A DNA stretch of 64,000 nt from NCBI RefSeq assembly GCF_014646155.1, contig NZ_BMMX01000025.1, positions 1 through 64,000 of the forward strand, read 5' to 3'. Below are positions 54,946-63,542 of this stretch, piece by piece. The translations under genes and the position numbers were made by a program. Position 1 is the first letter of the stretch. Every line of letters begins with the position of its first letter. The notes under the pieces are model-generated. The model saw only the letters and a list, made by a program, of their open reading frames with translations, was not told where the DNA came from and did no database searches. This DNA comes from Mangrovihabitans endophyticus (GTDB lineage: Bacteria > Actinomycetota > Actinomycetes > Mycobacteriales > Micromonosporaceae).

Positions 54946-55989
54946 ATGGCGTTGTGGCGGATCCGGGCCACGGTCGATGACCGGCCGGGTTATCTCTCGG
55001 TACTGACCGCCAGCCTGGCGCTGCGGTCGGTCAACATTCTCGCGGTACAGGTGCACACCACCGAGGCCGGCGCGGTGGACGACTTCCTCGTCGACGCGCC
55101 GGACGCGGTCACCGAGGCCGACCTGCTGGGCGCCATCGCCCGGGGCCGTGGCCGGGACGCGTTCGTCGCCCGCGCCGAGGCCCAGGGCCTGGCCGACCAG
55201 CCGACCCGGGCGCTGGCGATGGCGGGCCGGCTCGTGCACGACCCGGACACGCTGGGCGAGGCGCTGATCGCGCTGCTGGACGCCGCGGAGGTGCGGTGGC
55301 GGCCGGAGGGCATCGACACCGTCACGTACGGGCTGGCGCCGAACCGGATGATGCTGCCCGACCCGGCCGGCGGGTCGTATGAAGTGTTGCGCCGCGCCCC
55401 GGAGTTCACCCCCGCCGAGTACGCCCGCGCCCAAGCGCTCATCGAGGTGTCCGGCGCGGTGCTGCACCGGCATGTCGAGCACCGGGCGCTGCTGCTGCCC
55501 AGCGGCGACGAGCTGCTGCTGCGCGCGGGTACCCCGCAGGACGCGGAGGCGGTGCGCGGGCTGCACGAGCGCTGCTCCGCCGGGACGCTGACGCGCCGTT
55601 ATCCGGGACGTGCCGGCATCACCGCCACGCCCCGCCTGCTGGAACCGGCCGCCGGGCTGACCCTGGTCGCCGAGCGTGACCACGAGGTGGTGGCCCTGGC
55701 GACGCTGGTGGTGGAGGGCGATCTGGGCGAGGTGGCGCTGCTGGTGGAGGACCGCTGGCAGCGGCTCGGCATCGGCACGGCGCTGCTGCGCCGGCTGGTG
55801 GCACACGCCGAGCGGACCGGGCTTGCGGCGCTGACCGCGCACACCGCGACGGACAATGTGGCGATGCTGCGCACGTTGCGCCGGATCGGGCCGGGACGCA
55901 CCGACCGCGACGGACCGGTGCTCAGCGTGACCTTCCCGGTGGCGACCCGGTCGGCAACCGCCGACGAGAGCCCGGCCACCTCCGGATAG
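54946..55989 (+). CDS. ACT-GNAT acetyltransferase
   Basis: A 347-residue two-domain protein. The N-terminal ACT domain (about 1-80, RIRATVDDRPGYLSVLTASLALRSVNILAVQVHTT) senses a small ligand. The C-terminal GNAT domain (about 190-335) has an acetyl-CoA loop RLGIGTALLRRLVAHAER. This arrangement suits an amino-acid-regulated N-acetyltransferase; substrate unknown. AGGGAG precedes ATG 54946. It follows a separate ACT-domain gene by 103 bp. Confidence 0.82.
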   Translation: MALWRIRATVDDRPGYLSVLTASLALRSVNILAVQVHTTEAGAVDDFLVDAPDAVTEADLLGAIARGRGRDAFVARAEAQGLADQPTRALAMAGRLVHDPDTLGEALIALLDAAEVRWRPEGIDTVTYGLAPNRMMLPDPAGGSYEVLRRAPEFTPAEYARAQALIEVSGAVLHRHVEHRALLLPSGDELLLRAGTPQDAEAVRGLHERCSAGTLTRRYPGRAGITATPRLLEPAAGLTLVAERDHEVVALATLVVEGDLGEVALLVEDRWQRLGIGTALLRRLVAHAERTGLAALTAHTATDNVAMLRTLRRIGPGRTDRDGPVLSVTFPVATRSATADESPATSG

Positions 55990-55999
55990 CCGACGGCCG

Positions 56000-56209
56000 T
56001 CAGGACCGCCGGGTGCCGTGCTCCACACAGGTGGCGGTCCACCCGGCCGGGATCACCTGCACCTTCATCCGGCGACGGCAGGACGGGCAGTATCGCGGCG
56101 GTTCCAGCTCCCGTGCGACCGCGCAGGCGGCGTGATCGCCCCGCCCGGCGGGCTCGCCGCACCTGTCACACCACAACGCCGCACCGGCATCCGGTGTCGT
56201 CATGGTCAC
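56000..56209 (-). CDS. bsaP: Biotin synthase auxiliary protein
   Basis: A 69-residue cysteine-rich protein: WCDRCGEPAGRGDHAAC and PRYCPSCRRRMKVQV contain two CxxC pairs and the end has CVEHG. Such BsaP proteins are encoded after bioB in actinobacteria and support BioB by maintaining its iron-sulfur cluster. The start GTG 56209 overlaps the bioB stop (GTGA); ATG 56203 is an alternative. Confidence 0.85.
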   Translation of the reverse strand: MTMTTPDAGAALWCDRCGEPAGRGDHAACAVARELEPPRYCPSCRRRMKVQVIPAGWTATCVEHGTRRS

Positions 56210-57222
56210 AGCGTCGCCGACAGCGCCTTGACCGGCATCTTCAGGTCGTCCAGGAGATCCAGGTCCGCCGTCGCCGGTCGACCCAGCGTGGTCAGGTAGT
56301 TGCCGACGATCACCGCGTTGATGCCGCCCAGCAGGCCCTCGCGCGTACCCAGATCGCCGAGGGTGATCTCCCGCCCACCGGCGAACCGCAGGATGGTGCG
56401 CGGCATGGCCAACCGGAACGCGGCGATCGCGCGCAGCGCGTCCTTGCCGTCCACCACCGGGCGGTCACCCAGCGGGGTGCCCGGACGCGGGTTGAGGAAG
56501 TTCAGCGGGACCTCGTGCGGGTCCAGCTCGGCAAGCTGGGCCGCGAACTCGGCGCGCTGCTCGATCGTCTCGCCGAGGCCGAGGATGCCGCCGCAGCAGA
56601 CCTCCATGCCGGACTCGCGAACCATCTTCAGCGTGCTCCAGCGCTCCTCCCAGCTATGCGTGGTCACCACGTTCGGGAAGTAGGACGCGCAGGTTTCCAG
56701 GTTGTGGTTGTAGCGGTGCACGCCCATCTCGACCAGTTCGTCGACCTGCTCCTGAGTGAGCATGCCGAGGCTGGCCGCGACCTGGATGTCGACCGCCTCC
56801 TTGATCGCCTTGACGCCGTCGCGCATCTGGTCCATCAGGCGGCGGTCCGGGCCGCGCACGGCCGCCACGATGCAGAACTCGGTGGCGCCGGTCGCGGCGG
56901 TCTGCTTGGCCGACTCGACAAGTGCGGGGATGTCCAGCCAGACCGCGCGGACCGGCGAGGTGAACAGGCCGGACTGCGAGCAGAAGTGGCAGTCCTCCGG
57001 GCAGCCGCCGGTCTTCAGCGAGACGATGCCCTCCACCTCGACCTCGGGACCGCACCAGGCCATCCGGACGTCGTGGGCGAGTTGCAGCAACTCCGGCAGG
57101 TGCTCGTCGCCCAGCCGCAGCACGGCGAGGATCTCCGCCTCGTCCAGGCCGACACCGTCGGTGAGCACCTTGGCGCGGGCCCGGTCGAGGATCGTTGGGG
57201 CCTGGTCGAGGATCTCTGGCAT
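56206..57222 (-). CDS. bioB: Biotin synthase
   Basis: A 338-residue radical SAM enzyme that inserts sulfur into dethiobiotin. The SAM-cluster cysteines are C74-x3-C78-x2-C81 in GGCPEDCHFCSQ. The [2Fe-2S] region includes FCIVAAVRGP and YNHNLETC. Length and motifs are typical. ATG 57222 faces bioF divergently. It is coupled to bsaP. Confidence 0.97.
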   Translation of the reverse strand: MPEILDQAPTILDRARAKVLTDGVGLDEAEILAVLRLGDEHLPELLQLAHDVRMAWCGPEVEVEGIVSLKTGGCPEDCHFCSQSGLFTSPVRAVWLDIPALVESAKQTAATGATEFCIVAAVRGPDRRLMDQMRDGVKAIKEAVDIQVAASLGMLTQEQVDELVEMGVHRYNHNLETCASYFPNVVTTHSWEERWSTLKMVRESGMEVCCGGILGLGETIEQRAEFAAQLAELDPHEVPLNFLNPRPGTPLGDRPVVDGKDALRAIAAFRLAMPRTILRFAGGREITLGDLGTREGLLGGINAVIVGNYLTTLGRPATADLDLLDDLKMPVKALSATL

Positions 57223-57320
57223 GCCCGTACCCTACAAGGGTCCCGTGGGCGCGGGGACTGTCGGATCGCAGTGATAGTTTCCCCACCCGGAACACGCGAG
57301 GGCGGCGAGATGACGGGATC

Positions 57321-58460
57321 GTGGTGGCGAGCTGGTTGACGGCGCTGGAGCGCCTGGCCCACGCACGGGAGAAGGCGGGCCTGACCCGCGCGCTGCGTCC
57401 CCGGTCGGCCGATGACCCGGTGGTGGATCTGGCCGGCAACGACTATCTCGGCCTGGCCGTCCACCCCGCCGTCGTCGCGTCCGCCGGCCGGGCCCTTGTC
57501 GCGTACGGGCTGGGCGCCACCGGCTCCCGGCTGGTGCGCGGCTCCACCGATGCCCACGCGGGGCTGGAGCGTGACCTGGCGGACTGGCTGGGCACCGAGT
57601 CCGCGCTGGTGTTCTCCTCCGGCTACCTGGCGAACCTGGGCGCGGTCCGGGCGCTGGCGCAGTACGGCACGTTGGTGGTGTCGGACCGCTACAACCACGC
57701 CTCGCTGATCGACGGGTGCCGCACCAGCGGCACCGAGGTCGTGGTCGCGCCGCACGCCGACCCGGTCGGCGTGGCGGAGATCCTGGATGGTCATCCCGGC
57801 CGCCCGGCGGTGGTGGTCACCGAGTCGATCTTCTCGGTGGACGGCGACTTGGCGCCGCTGGCCGCGCTGCACGAGGTCACCACGGCACGCGGCGCCCTGC
57901 TCCTGGTCGACGACGCGCACGCGGTGGGCATCCTGGGTCCGCAGGGCGCCGGCGGGGTCGCGGCTGCGGGCCTGGCCGGTGCGCCGGACGTGGTGGTGAC
58001 CGCCACCATGTCCAAGTCGCTGGGCGGCGCGGGCGGTGTGGTCGCCGGTCCGCAGCAACTGGTCCGGCATCTGGTGGACACCGGCCGCACGTTCATCTAC
58101 GACACCGCGCTGCCGCCCGCCGTGGCCGCCGGGGTGCACGAGGCCCTCCGGGTGGCGCGCGCCGCCGACGACCGGCGCGCGCTGCTGCGGTCGCGGGCCG
58201 CGCTGACCATGAGCCGGTTGTCCGCCGCCGGGCTGCGCGTCTCCGACCCGGCCGCGGCCGTGCTGTCGGTCTGGGCGCCCGGTCCGGAGGCCGCGCTGAC
58301 ATGGGCGGCGGACTGCCGCGATCGCGGCGTGGCGGTGGGATGTTTCCGGCCGCCGTCCACTCCGGACGGGTCGTCGCGGCTGCGGCTGACCCTGAACGCG
58401 GGGGTGTCCGCGGAGGATTTCGAGCGGGCCCTGGACGTGATCGTGGAGTGCGCACCGTGA
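57321..58460 (+). CDS. bioF: 8-amino-7-oxononanoate synthase
   Basis: A protein of about 379 residues. It condenses pimeloyl-ACP/CoA with alanine in the first committed step of biotin ring assembly. The PLP lysine is K232 in ATMSKSLGGAGG; LVDDAHAVGILG and DLAGNDYLGL are family motifs. GTG 57321 or 57324 is the start. It is divergent from bioB (98-bp gap) and coupled to bioD by a GTGA overlap at 58457-58460. Confidence 0.95.
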   Translation: MVASWLTALERLAHAREKAGLTRALRPRSADDPVVDLAGNDYLGLAVHPAVVASAGRALVAYGLGATGSRLVRGSTDAHAGLERDLADWLGTESALVFSSGYLANLGAVRALAQYGTLVVSDRYNHASLIDGCRTSGTEVVVAPHADPVGVAEILDGHPGRPAVVVTESIFSVDGDLAPLAALHEVTTARGALLLVDDAHAVGILGPQGAGGVAAAGLAGAPDVVVTATMSKSLGGAGGVVAGPQQLVRHLVDTGRTFIYDTALPPAVAAGVHEALRVARAADDRRALLRSRAALTMSRLSAAGLRVSDPAAAVLSVWAPGPEAALTWAADCRDRGVAVGCFRPPSTPDGSSRLRLTLNAGVSAEDFERALDVIVECAP

Positions 58461-59311
58461 CCGCCACCGACGCTCCCGCCACGGCGCCGACCGGACCCGA
58501 CGACACCGCACCAGACGCCCACGACCGCTCGCCGGAGCCCGCGGAGCGGACCGCCGCGACCGCGCCGCGCCCCGAGGAGACCGGCGAGTGGCGTGGCGTC
58601 GTGCTGGTCACCGGCACCGACACCGACGTCGGCAAGACCATCGCGACCTCGGCGGTGGCCGCCGCAGCGACCGCCGCCGGGCTCCGCGTCGCGGTGATCA
58701 AGCCGGGGCAGACCGGGGTGGCCGGCGGCGCGCCCACCGACATCGAGCTGGTGACCCGGCTCGCCGCGCCGGCCACCACGCGGACCCTCGCGTCCTATCC
58801 GGATCCGCTGGCGCCGCTGGCTGCCGCGCGGGTCGCGCATCTGCCGCCGCTGGAGCTCTACGAGGTGGTGGACGCGGTACGCGCCGAGGCCGAGGGCCAC
58901 GACCTGGTGCTGGTCGAGGGCGCCGGCGGGCTGCTGGTGCCGATGGGTGTGCGCCCCTCCGGCGAGCCGTGGACGCTCGCCGACCTGGCCACCACCCTGG
59001 GCGTCCGCGCGCTCGTGGTGGCCCGGGCCGGCCTGGGCACCCTGAACCACACCGCGCTGACCTTGGAGGCGCTGGGCCGTCGCGGCGTACCGGCCGGGGT
59101 GGTCCTCGGCGCCTGGCCCGCGGAGCCGGAACTGGTGCACTGGGCCAACCTCAGCGAGCTGGTCCCGCACCTGGTCGGCGCGCTGCCGGACGGCGCCGGC
59201 GCGATGGATCCGGGGGTCTTCCGTCGCTCCGCGCCGGGATGGCTGACGCCCGCGCTCTACGGCGTGCTCGACAACTGGCGGGTGTGGGCCGAGGAGGCGG
59301 GCTCCGCCTGA
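58457..59311 (+). CDS. bioD: Dethiobiotin synthetase
   Basis: A protein of about 284 residues. An acidic, disordered N-terminal extension of about 45 residues precedes the usual domain starting with the P-loop GTDTDVGKT (53-61). VIKPGQTG, LVEGAGGLLVP and AGLGTLNHT follow. It carboxylates 7,8-diaminononanoate with ATP and CO2. It starts at GTG 58457 inside the bioF stop. The bioA gene is not in this window. Confidence 0.93.
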   Translation: MTATDAPATAPTGPDDTAPDAHDRSPEPAERTAATAPRPEETGEWRGVVLVTGTDTDVGKTIATSAVAAAATAAGLRVAVIKPGQTGVAGGAPTDIELVTRLAAPATTRTLASYPDPLAPLAAARVAHLPPLELYEVVDAVRAEAEGHDLVLVEGAGGLLVPMGVRPSGEPWTLADLATTLGVRALVVARAGLGTLNHTALTLEALGRRGVPAGVVLGAWPAEPELVHWANLSELVPHLVGALPDGAGAMDPGVFRRSAPGWLTPALYGVLDNWRVWAEEAGSA

Positions 59312-59316
59312 CCGGC

Positions 59317-59364
59317 GTGTGGCCGGTCCGACGTGTGGCCCGTCCGACGTGTGGCCCGTCCGGC
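59317..59364. repeat. Three 16-bp tandem repeats after bioD
   Basis: Units GTGTGGCCGGTCCGAC, GTGTGGCCCGTCCGAC and GTGTGGCCCGTCCGGC run head to tail, starting 6 bp after the bioD stop. They do not form an evident terminator. Confidence 0.8.
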
Positions 59365-59499
59365 CGACAGATTGTGCGACATTCACGGCGATGAGCGCGC
59401 GGGCCCGGCATTTCTGCTCGCCGGCACCCTTGCGTACCGGAAAATGTCACTAAGCTCGAAAGCCGTCCAGTCGGTGTTTTCCGCGCTAGGGAGGCTGTC

Positions 59500-60096
59500 G
59501 TGACGCTCTACGGCTCCGCGTCCTCGAACGGTTTCGAGTACTCCCCCGACTACCCCTACCTCGATGCCGTCGGCGCTCAGGAACAGGCGCGGCTGGCCGC
59601 GGTGCGCCGCTACCAGTTGGTGGATCAGCCGGTGGAGAAGGAGTACGATCGGATCGCGTTCGTGGCGGGCGCGCTGTTCGACACCCCCATCGCAACGGTG
59701 TCCCTGGTCGAGCAGGACCGCGTGTGGCTCGCCGCCTGCCAGGGCCTGAGCGGCATCCGCGAGGTCGGTAAGGAGCCCGGCCTGTGCGCCTCGGTGATCG
59801 CGCAGGACGACGTCTATGTCATCAACGACGCGGCGGTGGATCCGCGTACGCTCGCGCACCCGCTCGTCCGCGGCGAACTGGGCCTGCGGTTCTACGCGGC
59901 GGCGCCGATCCGCACCACGGACGGTTACCGGCTGGGCACGGTCAACGTGATAGACAACCGCCCGCGCGACGCGTCTCGCCGGCAGTTGATGGCGTTGGAG
60001 CACCTCGCCGCGATGGTCTCCGAAGAGCTCGAACTGCGGCTGATGGTGATCCGCAGCGCGGCCGCCGAGCAGCGCATGCGCGACAGCGTGAATTAG
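59500..60096 (+). CDS. GAF-domain protein
   Basis: A 198-residue cytosolic protein that is essentially one GAF domain (about 45-180): FVAGALFDTPIATVSLVEQDRVWLAACQG, a conserved Cys in GLCASVIAQ, and RFYAAAPIRTTDGYRLGTVNVID. No output domain is present, so it may act as a sensor for a partner kinase or cyclase. GGGAGG precedes GTG 59500. Confidence 0.85.
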   Translation: MTLYGSASSNGFEYSPDYPYLDAVGAQEQARLAAVRRYQLVDQPVEKEYDRIAFVAGALFDTPIATVSLVEQDRVWLAACQGLSGIREVGKEPGLCASVIAQDDVYVINDAAVDPRTLAHPLVRGELGLRFYAAAPIRTTDGYRLGTVNVIDNRPRDASRRQLMALEHLAAMVSEELELRLMVIRSAAAEQRMRDSVN

Positions 60097-60118
60097 GCCG
60101 CGCGGCGGCGAGGCCGTC

Positions 60119-61564
60119 TCAGAGCACGAAGGCGTCGGTCCACAATTGCCGGGAGCGCCCGGAGAGCACCTCCATCAAACCGATGGCCTGGCTGTCCGTC
60201 AGCGCGGCCACGAAGTCGATCACCGCTCGGCCGCGGGCGACGCCGATCAGGTTGGGCGTGCCGTCCGGCAGTTCCGCCTCGGCCAGCTCCACCAGGTCGC
60301 GGATCCGGCTGGGGATGCGTTCGGCCTCGTCCGGATCGGTCAGCCAAGCCAGCAGCGCCTCCACCAGGGAAGCCAACAGCCGCGCCTGGCCGCGCTGGTG
60401 AAGCGCCAGGTCCGGGCGGGCCAGCACGAAACGGTTCTGCACGAACTTCAGCACCTGCACCTCATGCCACTGGCCCGGCGCTAGCTGCACGTGACCGGAA
60501 CGGACGGCCGGTTGACCGGCCACCTCGACCGCATCCACCAGCCAGCGTGTCCACCGCGCGGAGAACGCCGCGACCTGCGCTTCCGCTTCGAGTGAACCGT
60601 CGAACGGCGCGGAGAGCAGGCCGTCGGCGAGTTCCGCGCGCACCTGCTCGACCGCCGCGGCGAAAGCCTGGTCGTCGGCGATCCACGGATCCTTGCGATG
60701 GAGTTGGCGCCGCAGCGACTCGATGGCCGAATCCTCGCCCGGTGACCGCTGCCACGCCGCCAGTTCGGCGGCGACCATGCCCGGCTGCAGCACACCCACC
60801 CGGTGCACGTCTTCCAGATCATGGATCGCGTACGCGATGTCGTCCGCCGTGTCCATCACCGACGCCTCGACCGTCTGCTGCCAATCGGCCACCCGCCCGG
60901 CGAACGGCGCCCGCGCCTGCACCATGTCGTCCACCTCGGTGGAGTAGGCGCCGAACTTCACCGACCCGGCATCCGGATCATCCGGCGATGCGGCGGCGCC
61001 CCGCGGCGTCGGGTCCATGAAGCGCGGATGCGGCTCCGGGTGCGTACGCCGGGTCCAGGGATACTTCAGAATGGCCGCCCGGACGGCGGCGGTCAGGTTC
61101 AGGCCGATGGTCGCCTGCCCGCGGATCTCGGTGCTGGTCACGATCCGGTACGACTGGGCGTTGCCTTCGAATCCGTCACGCAATTGCAGCCGTTGCCGGG
61201 CGAGCTGGTCGAGCACCCGCTCACCGAGGTGCCCGAACGGCGGGTGGCCGAGGTCGTGCGCGAGCGCGGCGGCCTCCACCACGTCCGGGTCGCAGCCGCC
61301 CAGCTTCTCGACGATGTCCGCGTCACCGGCGACCCGCTCCGCGATGGCCCGGCCGACCTGGGCAACCTTGAGGCTGTGCGTGAGCCGGTTGTGCACCAGC
61401 AGCCCCGAGCCGCCCGGACTGATCACCTGCGTCACGCCCCCGAGCCGGGCGAAGAACGGTGAGCTGACGATCCGGTCCCGATCCACCCGGAACGGGCTCC
61501 CCGCGAGGTCGCCGGGCGCGACCAGACCGTCCCCGAACAGGCGCGTCGCGCGCGGATCTTCCAT
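60119..61564 (-). CDS. dgt: Deoxyguanosinetriphosphate triphosphohydrolase
   Basis: A 481-residue HD-domain enzyme that hydrolyses dNTPs to nucleosides and triphosphate. Metal motifs are H63 in HNRLTHSLKVAQVG, H103-D104 in ALAHDLGHPPFGHLGE and the later DTADDIAYAIHDLED. The C-terminal helical region is complete. It may balance dNTP pools. ATG 61564; it shares the strand with the MBL-fold gene upstream (49-bp gap). Confidence 0.94.
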   Translation of the reverse strand: MEDPRATRLFGDGLVAPGDLAGSPFRVDRDRIVSSPFFARLGGVTQVISPGGSGLLVHNRLTHSLKVAQVGRAIAERVAGDADIVEKLGGCDPDVVEAAALAHDLGHPPFGHLGERVLDQLARQRLQLRDGFEGNAQSYRIVTSTEIRGQATIGLNLTAAVRAAILKYPWTRRTHPEPHPRFMDPTPRGAAASPDDPDAGSVKFGAYSTEVDDMVQARAPFAGRVADWQQTVEASVMDTADDIAYAIHDLEDVHRVGVLQPGMVAAELAAWQRSPGEDSAIESLRRQLHRKDPWIADDQAFAAAVEQVRAELADGLLSAPFDGSLEAEAQVAAFSARWTRWLVDAVEVAGQPAVRSGHVQLAPGQWHEVQVLKFVQNRFVLARPDLALHQRGQARLLASLVEALLAWLTDPDEAERIPSRIRDLVELAEAELPDGTPNLIGVARGRAVIDFVAALTDSQAIGLMEVLSGRSRQLWTDAFVL

Positions 61565-61613
61565 GCCGGTCGAGGCTACCCGCCCCCGCTACACGGGTGC
61601 GGTGGATCGGCGC

Positions 61614-62723
61614 TCACGCCACCGACTGCCACCACCCGTCGACGGCCGGTGGCTGGTCGACGTCCACGCGCTCACCCGGCCTCGGCACCGCCAGCGCCAC
61701 GTCGCGGGCCTTCGCCTCCCGCCACACCCGGTCCGCCGGCTCCGACCAGTCGTGCAGCGCCAGGTCGAACGTCGCCCAGTGCACCGGGATCATCAGCCCA
61801 CCGCGGACGTCCACATGGGTGGCCACCCCGTCCTCGGGCGTCATGTGGATGTCCGGCCACTCGTCGCCGTACGCGCCGACCTGCACGAGGGTCACGTCGA
61901 ACGGACCGTACTGCGCGCCGATCTCGGCGAAGCCGGGAAAATAGCCCGTGTCGCCGGAGTAGAACGCCTTACGCGTGGGTCCGGCGATCACCCATGAACT
62001 CCACAGCGTGCTGTCCCGGTCGAATCGGCGCCCGGAGAAGTGCCGGGCCGGGGTGGCGGTCAGCTCGATGCCCGCGACCGTGGCCTTCTCGTGCCAGTCC
62101 AGCTCCACGATGCGGCCGGGCGGCACGCCCCAGCGTTCCAGATGCGCGCCGACGCCCAGCGGCACCAGGAACGGCGCCGCCTGCAGGTCCACCAGGTTCT
62201 GGATGGTGACCATGTCGAGGTGGTCGTAGTGATCGTGCGAAATGACCACGGCGTCCAGCGGCGGCAGTTCGCGCAGCGCCACCGGGGGCTCGTGCAGACG
62301 CTTCGGCCCGGCCAGCCGGGACGGCGAGCAACGATCGCTCCACACCGGGTCGAGCAGGACGCGGCGGCCGTCCAGCTCGATCAGGGCGGAGCTGTGGCCG
62401 TACCACGTGACGAACAGGCCGTCGGCGGCACCGCCGGTGTCGGGCTTGAGCAGCGGCACCGGCACGTGCGGCCGGCGGCGTTCACGTCCACCGATCGTCC
62501 TCGCGAGCAGGGCGGGCATCGAGGCGAAGGTGATCGGTGAGGGGCTGGACGGCACGGGGTTGCGGAACTTGCCGTCGGCGAACTGCGGTGACGCGTCCCG
62601 CCGGCGGGCCCGCTCGCCGGCGGCGCGGCCACCCATCTGCCGAGGGATGTCCCGCGCTGCCCACGCCAGTGTGGCACCCAGTCCCAGAGCCACGAAGGTG
62701 CCGATCCGTCCCTGTTTCGCCAT
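61614..62723 (-). CDS. Metallo-beta-lactamase-fold hydrolase (NAPE-PLD-like)
   Basis: A protein of about 369 residues. A short hydrophobic N-terminus is followed by an MBL domain: TWYGHSSALIELDG, H163-D-H-Y-D-H168, ARHFSGR, GDTGYFPGF and PVHWATFDLALHDW. This matches the YwnB/NAPE-PLD group, phosphodiesterases acting on N-acyl phospholipids or similar. ATG 62723 preferred; GGAGG is nearby. The N-terminal helix may anchor it to the membrane. Confidence 0.86.
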   Translation of the reverse strand: MAKQGRIGTFVALGLGATLAWAARDIPRQMGGRAAGERARRRDASPQFADGKFRNPVPSSPSPITFASMPALLARTIGGRERRRPHVPVPLLKPDTGGAADGLFVTWYGHSSALIELDGRRVLLDPVWSDRCSPSRLAGPKRLHEPPVALRELPPLDAVVISHDHYDHLDMVTIQNLVDLQAAPFLVPLGVGAHLERWGVPPGRIVELDWHEKATVAGIELTATPARHFSGRRFDRDSTLWSSWVIAGPTRKAFYSGDTGYFPGFAEIGAQYGPFDVTLVQVGAYGDEWPDIHMTPEDGVATHVDVRGGLMIPVHWATFDLALHDWSEPADRVWREAKARDVALAVPRPGERVDVDQPPAVDGWWQSVA

Positions 62724-62883
62724 GCGCAATGTCCTCCTGGTGAACGCGTCCCAGCAGCCAGTCTGACCGGCGGCGCGTGGTCTTGGCCACCGCTTGTAGT
62801 GCGGCGCACTGTCCCGGCGGCAGGGCGGGCAACAGCCGTCACACGCGCACCGCCCGCAGAGCCACGGGCCATGAATCTGGTGT

Positions 62884-62958
62884 GTAATGATGTAATCAGG
62901 TAATCATACTCACGCCATCGACCCAGCCACACCATCGACCCAGCCACACCATCGACCC
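62884..62958. repeat. Nested short tandem repeats before an unknown gene
   Basis: Three 8-bp units GTAATGAT, GTAATCAG and GTAATCAT (62884-62907) are followed by two 17-bp units beginning CCATCGACCCAG (62915-62948) and a partial third. The AT-rich block stands out in this GC-rich region and may be the promoter and operator of the downstream gene. Confidence 0.6.
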
Positions 62959-62968
62959 GGAGGACGCC

Positions 62969-63514
62969 ATGCGCCACCACACCCCGCCCGGCAGCCGCAC
63001 CGAACCGCCGCCCGCCGACGACGCCGCCGCCTGGATCACCGGCGCCGTGACCGAGGGGTGGTTCACCGAACCGCCCGAGGTGGTCATCGACCGCGATGAG
63101 ATCATCGTTTGGGGACGGCTGCCTCAGCCGGAGCTCGCCGCCGAGGCGACCGAGGCCGACCGGGCCGCCGCCCAGTCCGGACGCATCAACCAGTTCCGCG
63201 AGGACACCCGCAACGATCGCATCCGGGTCGCTCGTCAAGTGGAGCATCGCTACCAGCGCAAGGTGGCGTGGGGCCTCCGGTGCGGAGACACCGCCGAGCT
63301 TTTCACGCACCTCGCCGCGCCGGTGATGACCCGGTTGCGCCAGCCCGAACGCCAGGTGCTCGACACGTTGGTCGAGGCCGGCGTGGCGCGGTCCCGCTCG
63401 GAGGCCCTGGCCTGGTGCGTCAAGCTGGTCGGTCAGCACAGCGAAGACTGGCTGGCCGAGTTGCGCTCCGCGATGGCGCACGTCGACGAGGTGCGCCGGC
63501 AAGGACCCGCCTGA
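62969..63514 (+). CDS. Hypothetical protein with ribbon-helix-helix-like end
   Basis: A 181-residue soluble protein. The N-terminal part has WITGAVTEGWFTEPPEVVIDRDEIIVWG. A charged middle and a C-terminal segment follow, where LVEAGVARSRSEALAWCVKLVG resembles the helix region of ribbon-helix-helix proteins. Not recognised further. GGAGG precedes the ATG. The tandem repeats upstream hint at self-regulation. Confidence 0.65.
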   Translation: MRHHTPPGSRTEPPPADDAAAWITGAVTEGWFTEPPEVVIDRDEIIVWGRLPQPELAAEATEADRAAAQSGRINQFREDTRNDRIRVARQVEHRYQRKVAWGLRCGDTAELFTHLAAPVMTRLRQPERQVLDTLVEAGVARSRSEALAWCVKLVGQHSEDWLAELRSAMAHVDEVRRQGPA

Positions 63515-63542
63515 GACCGCAGGGGTCCTCATCGCAGGGTCC

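Noticed and set aside
57223..57320. BioQ-type TGAAC-N3-GTTAC operator between bioB and bioF
   Set aside because: Not found by eye in the gap.
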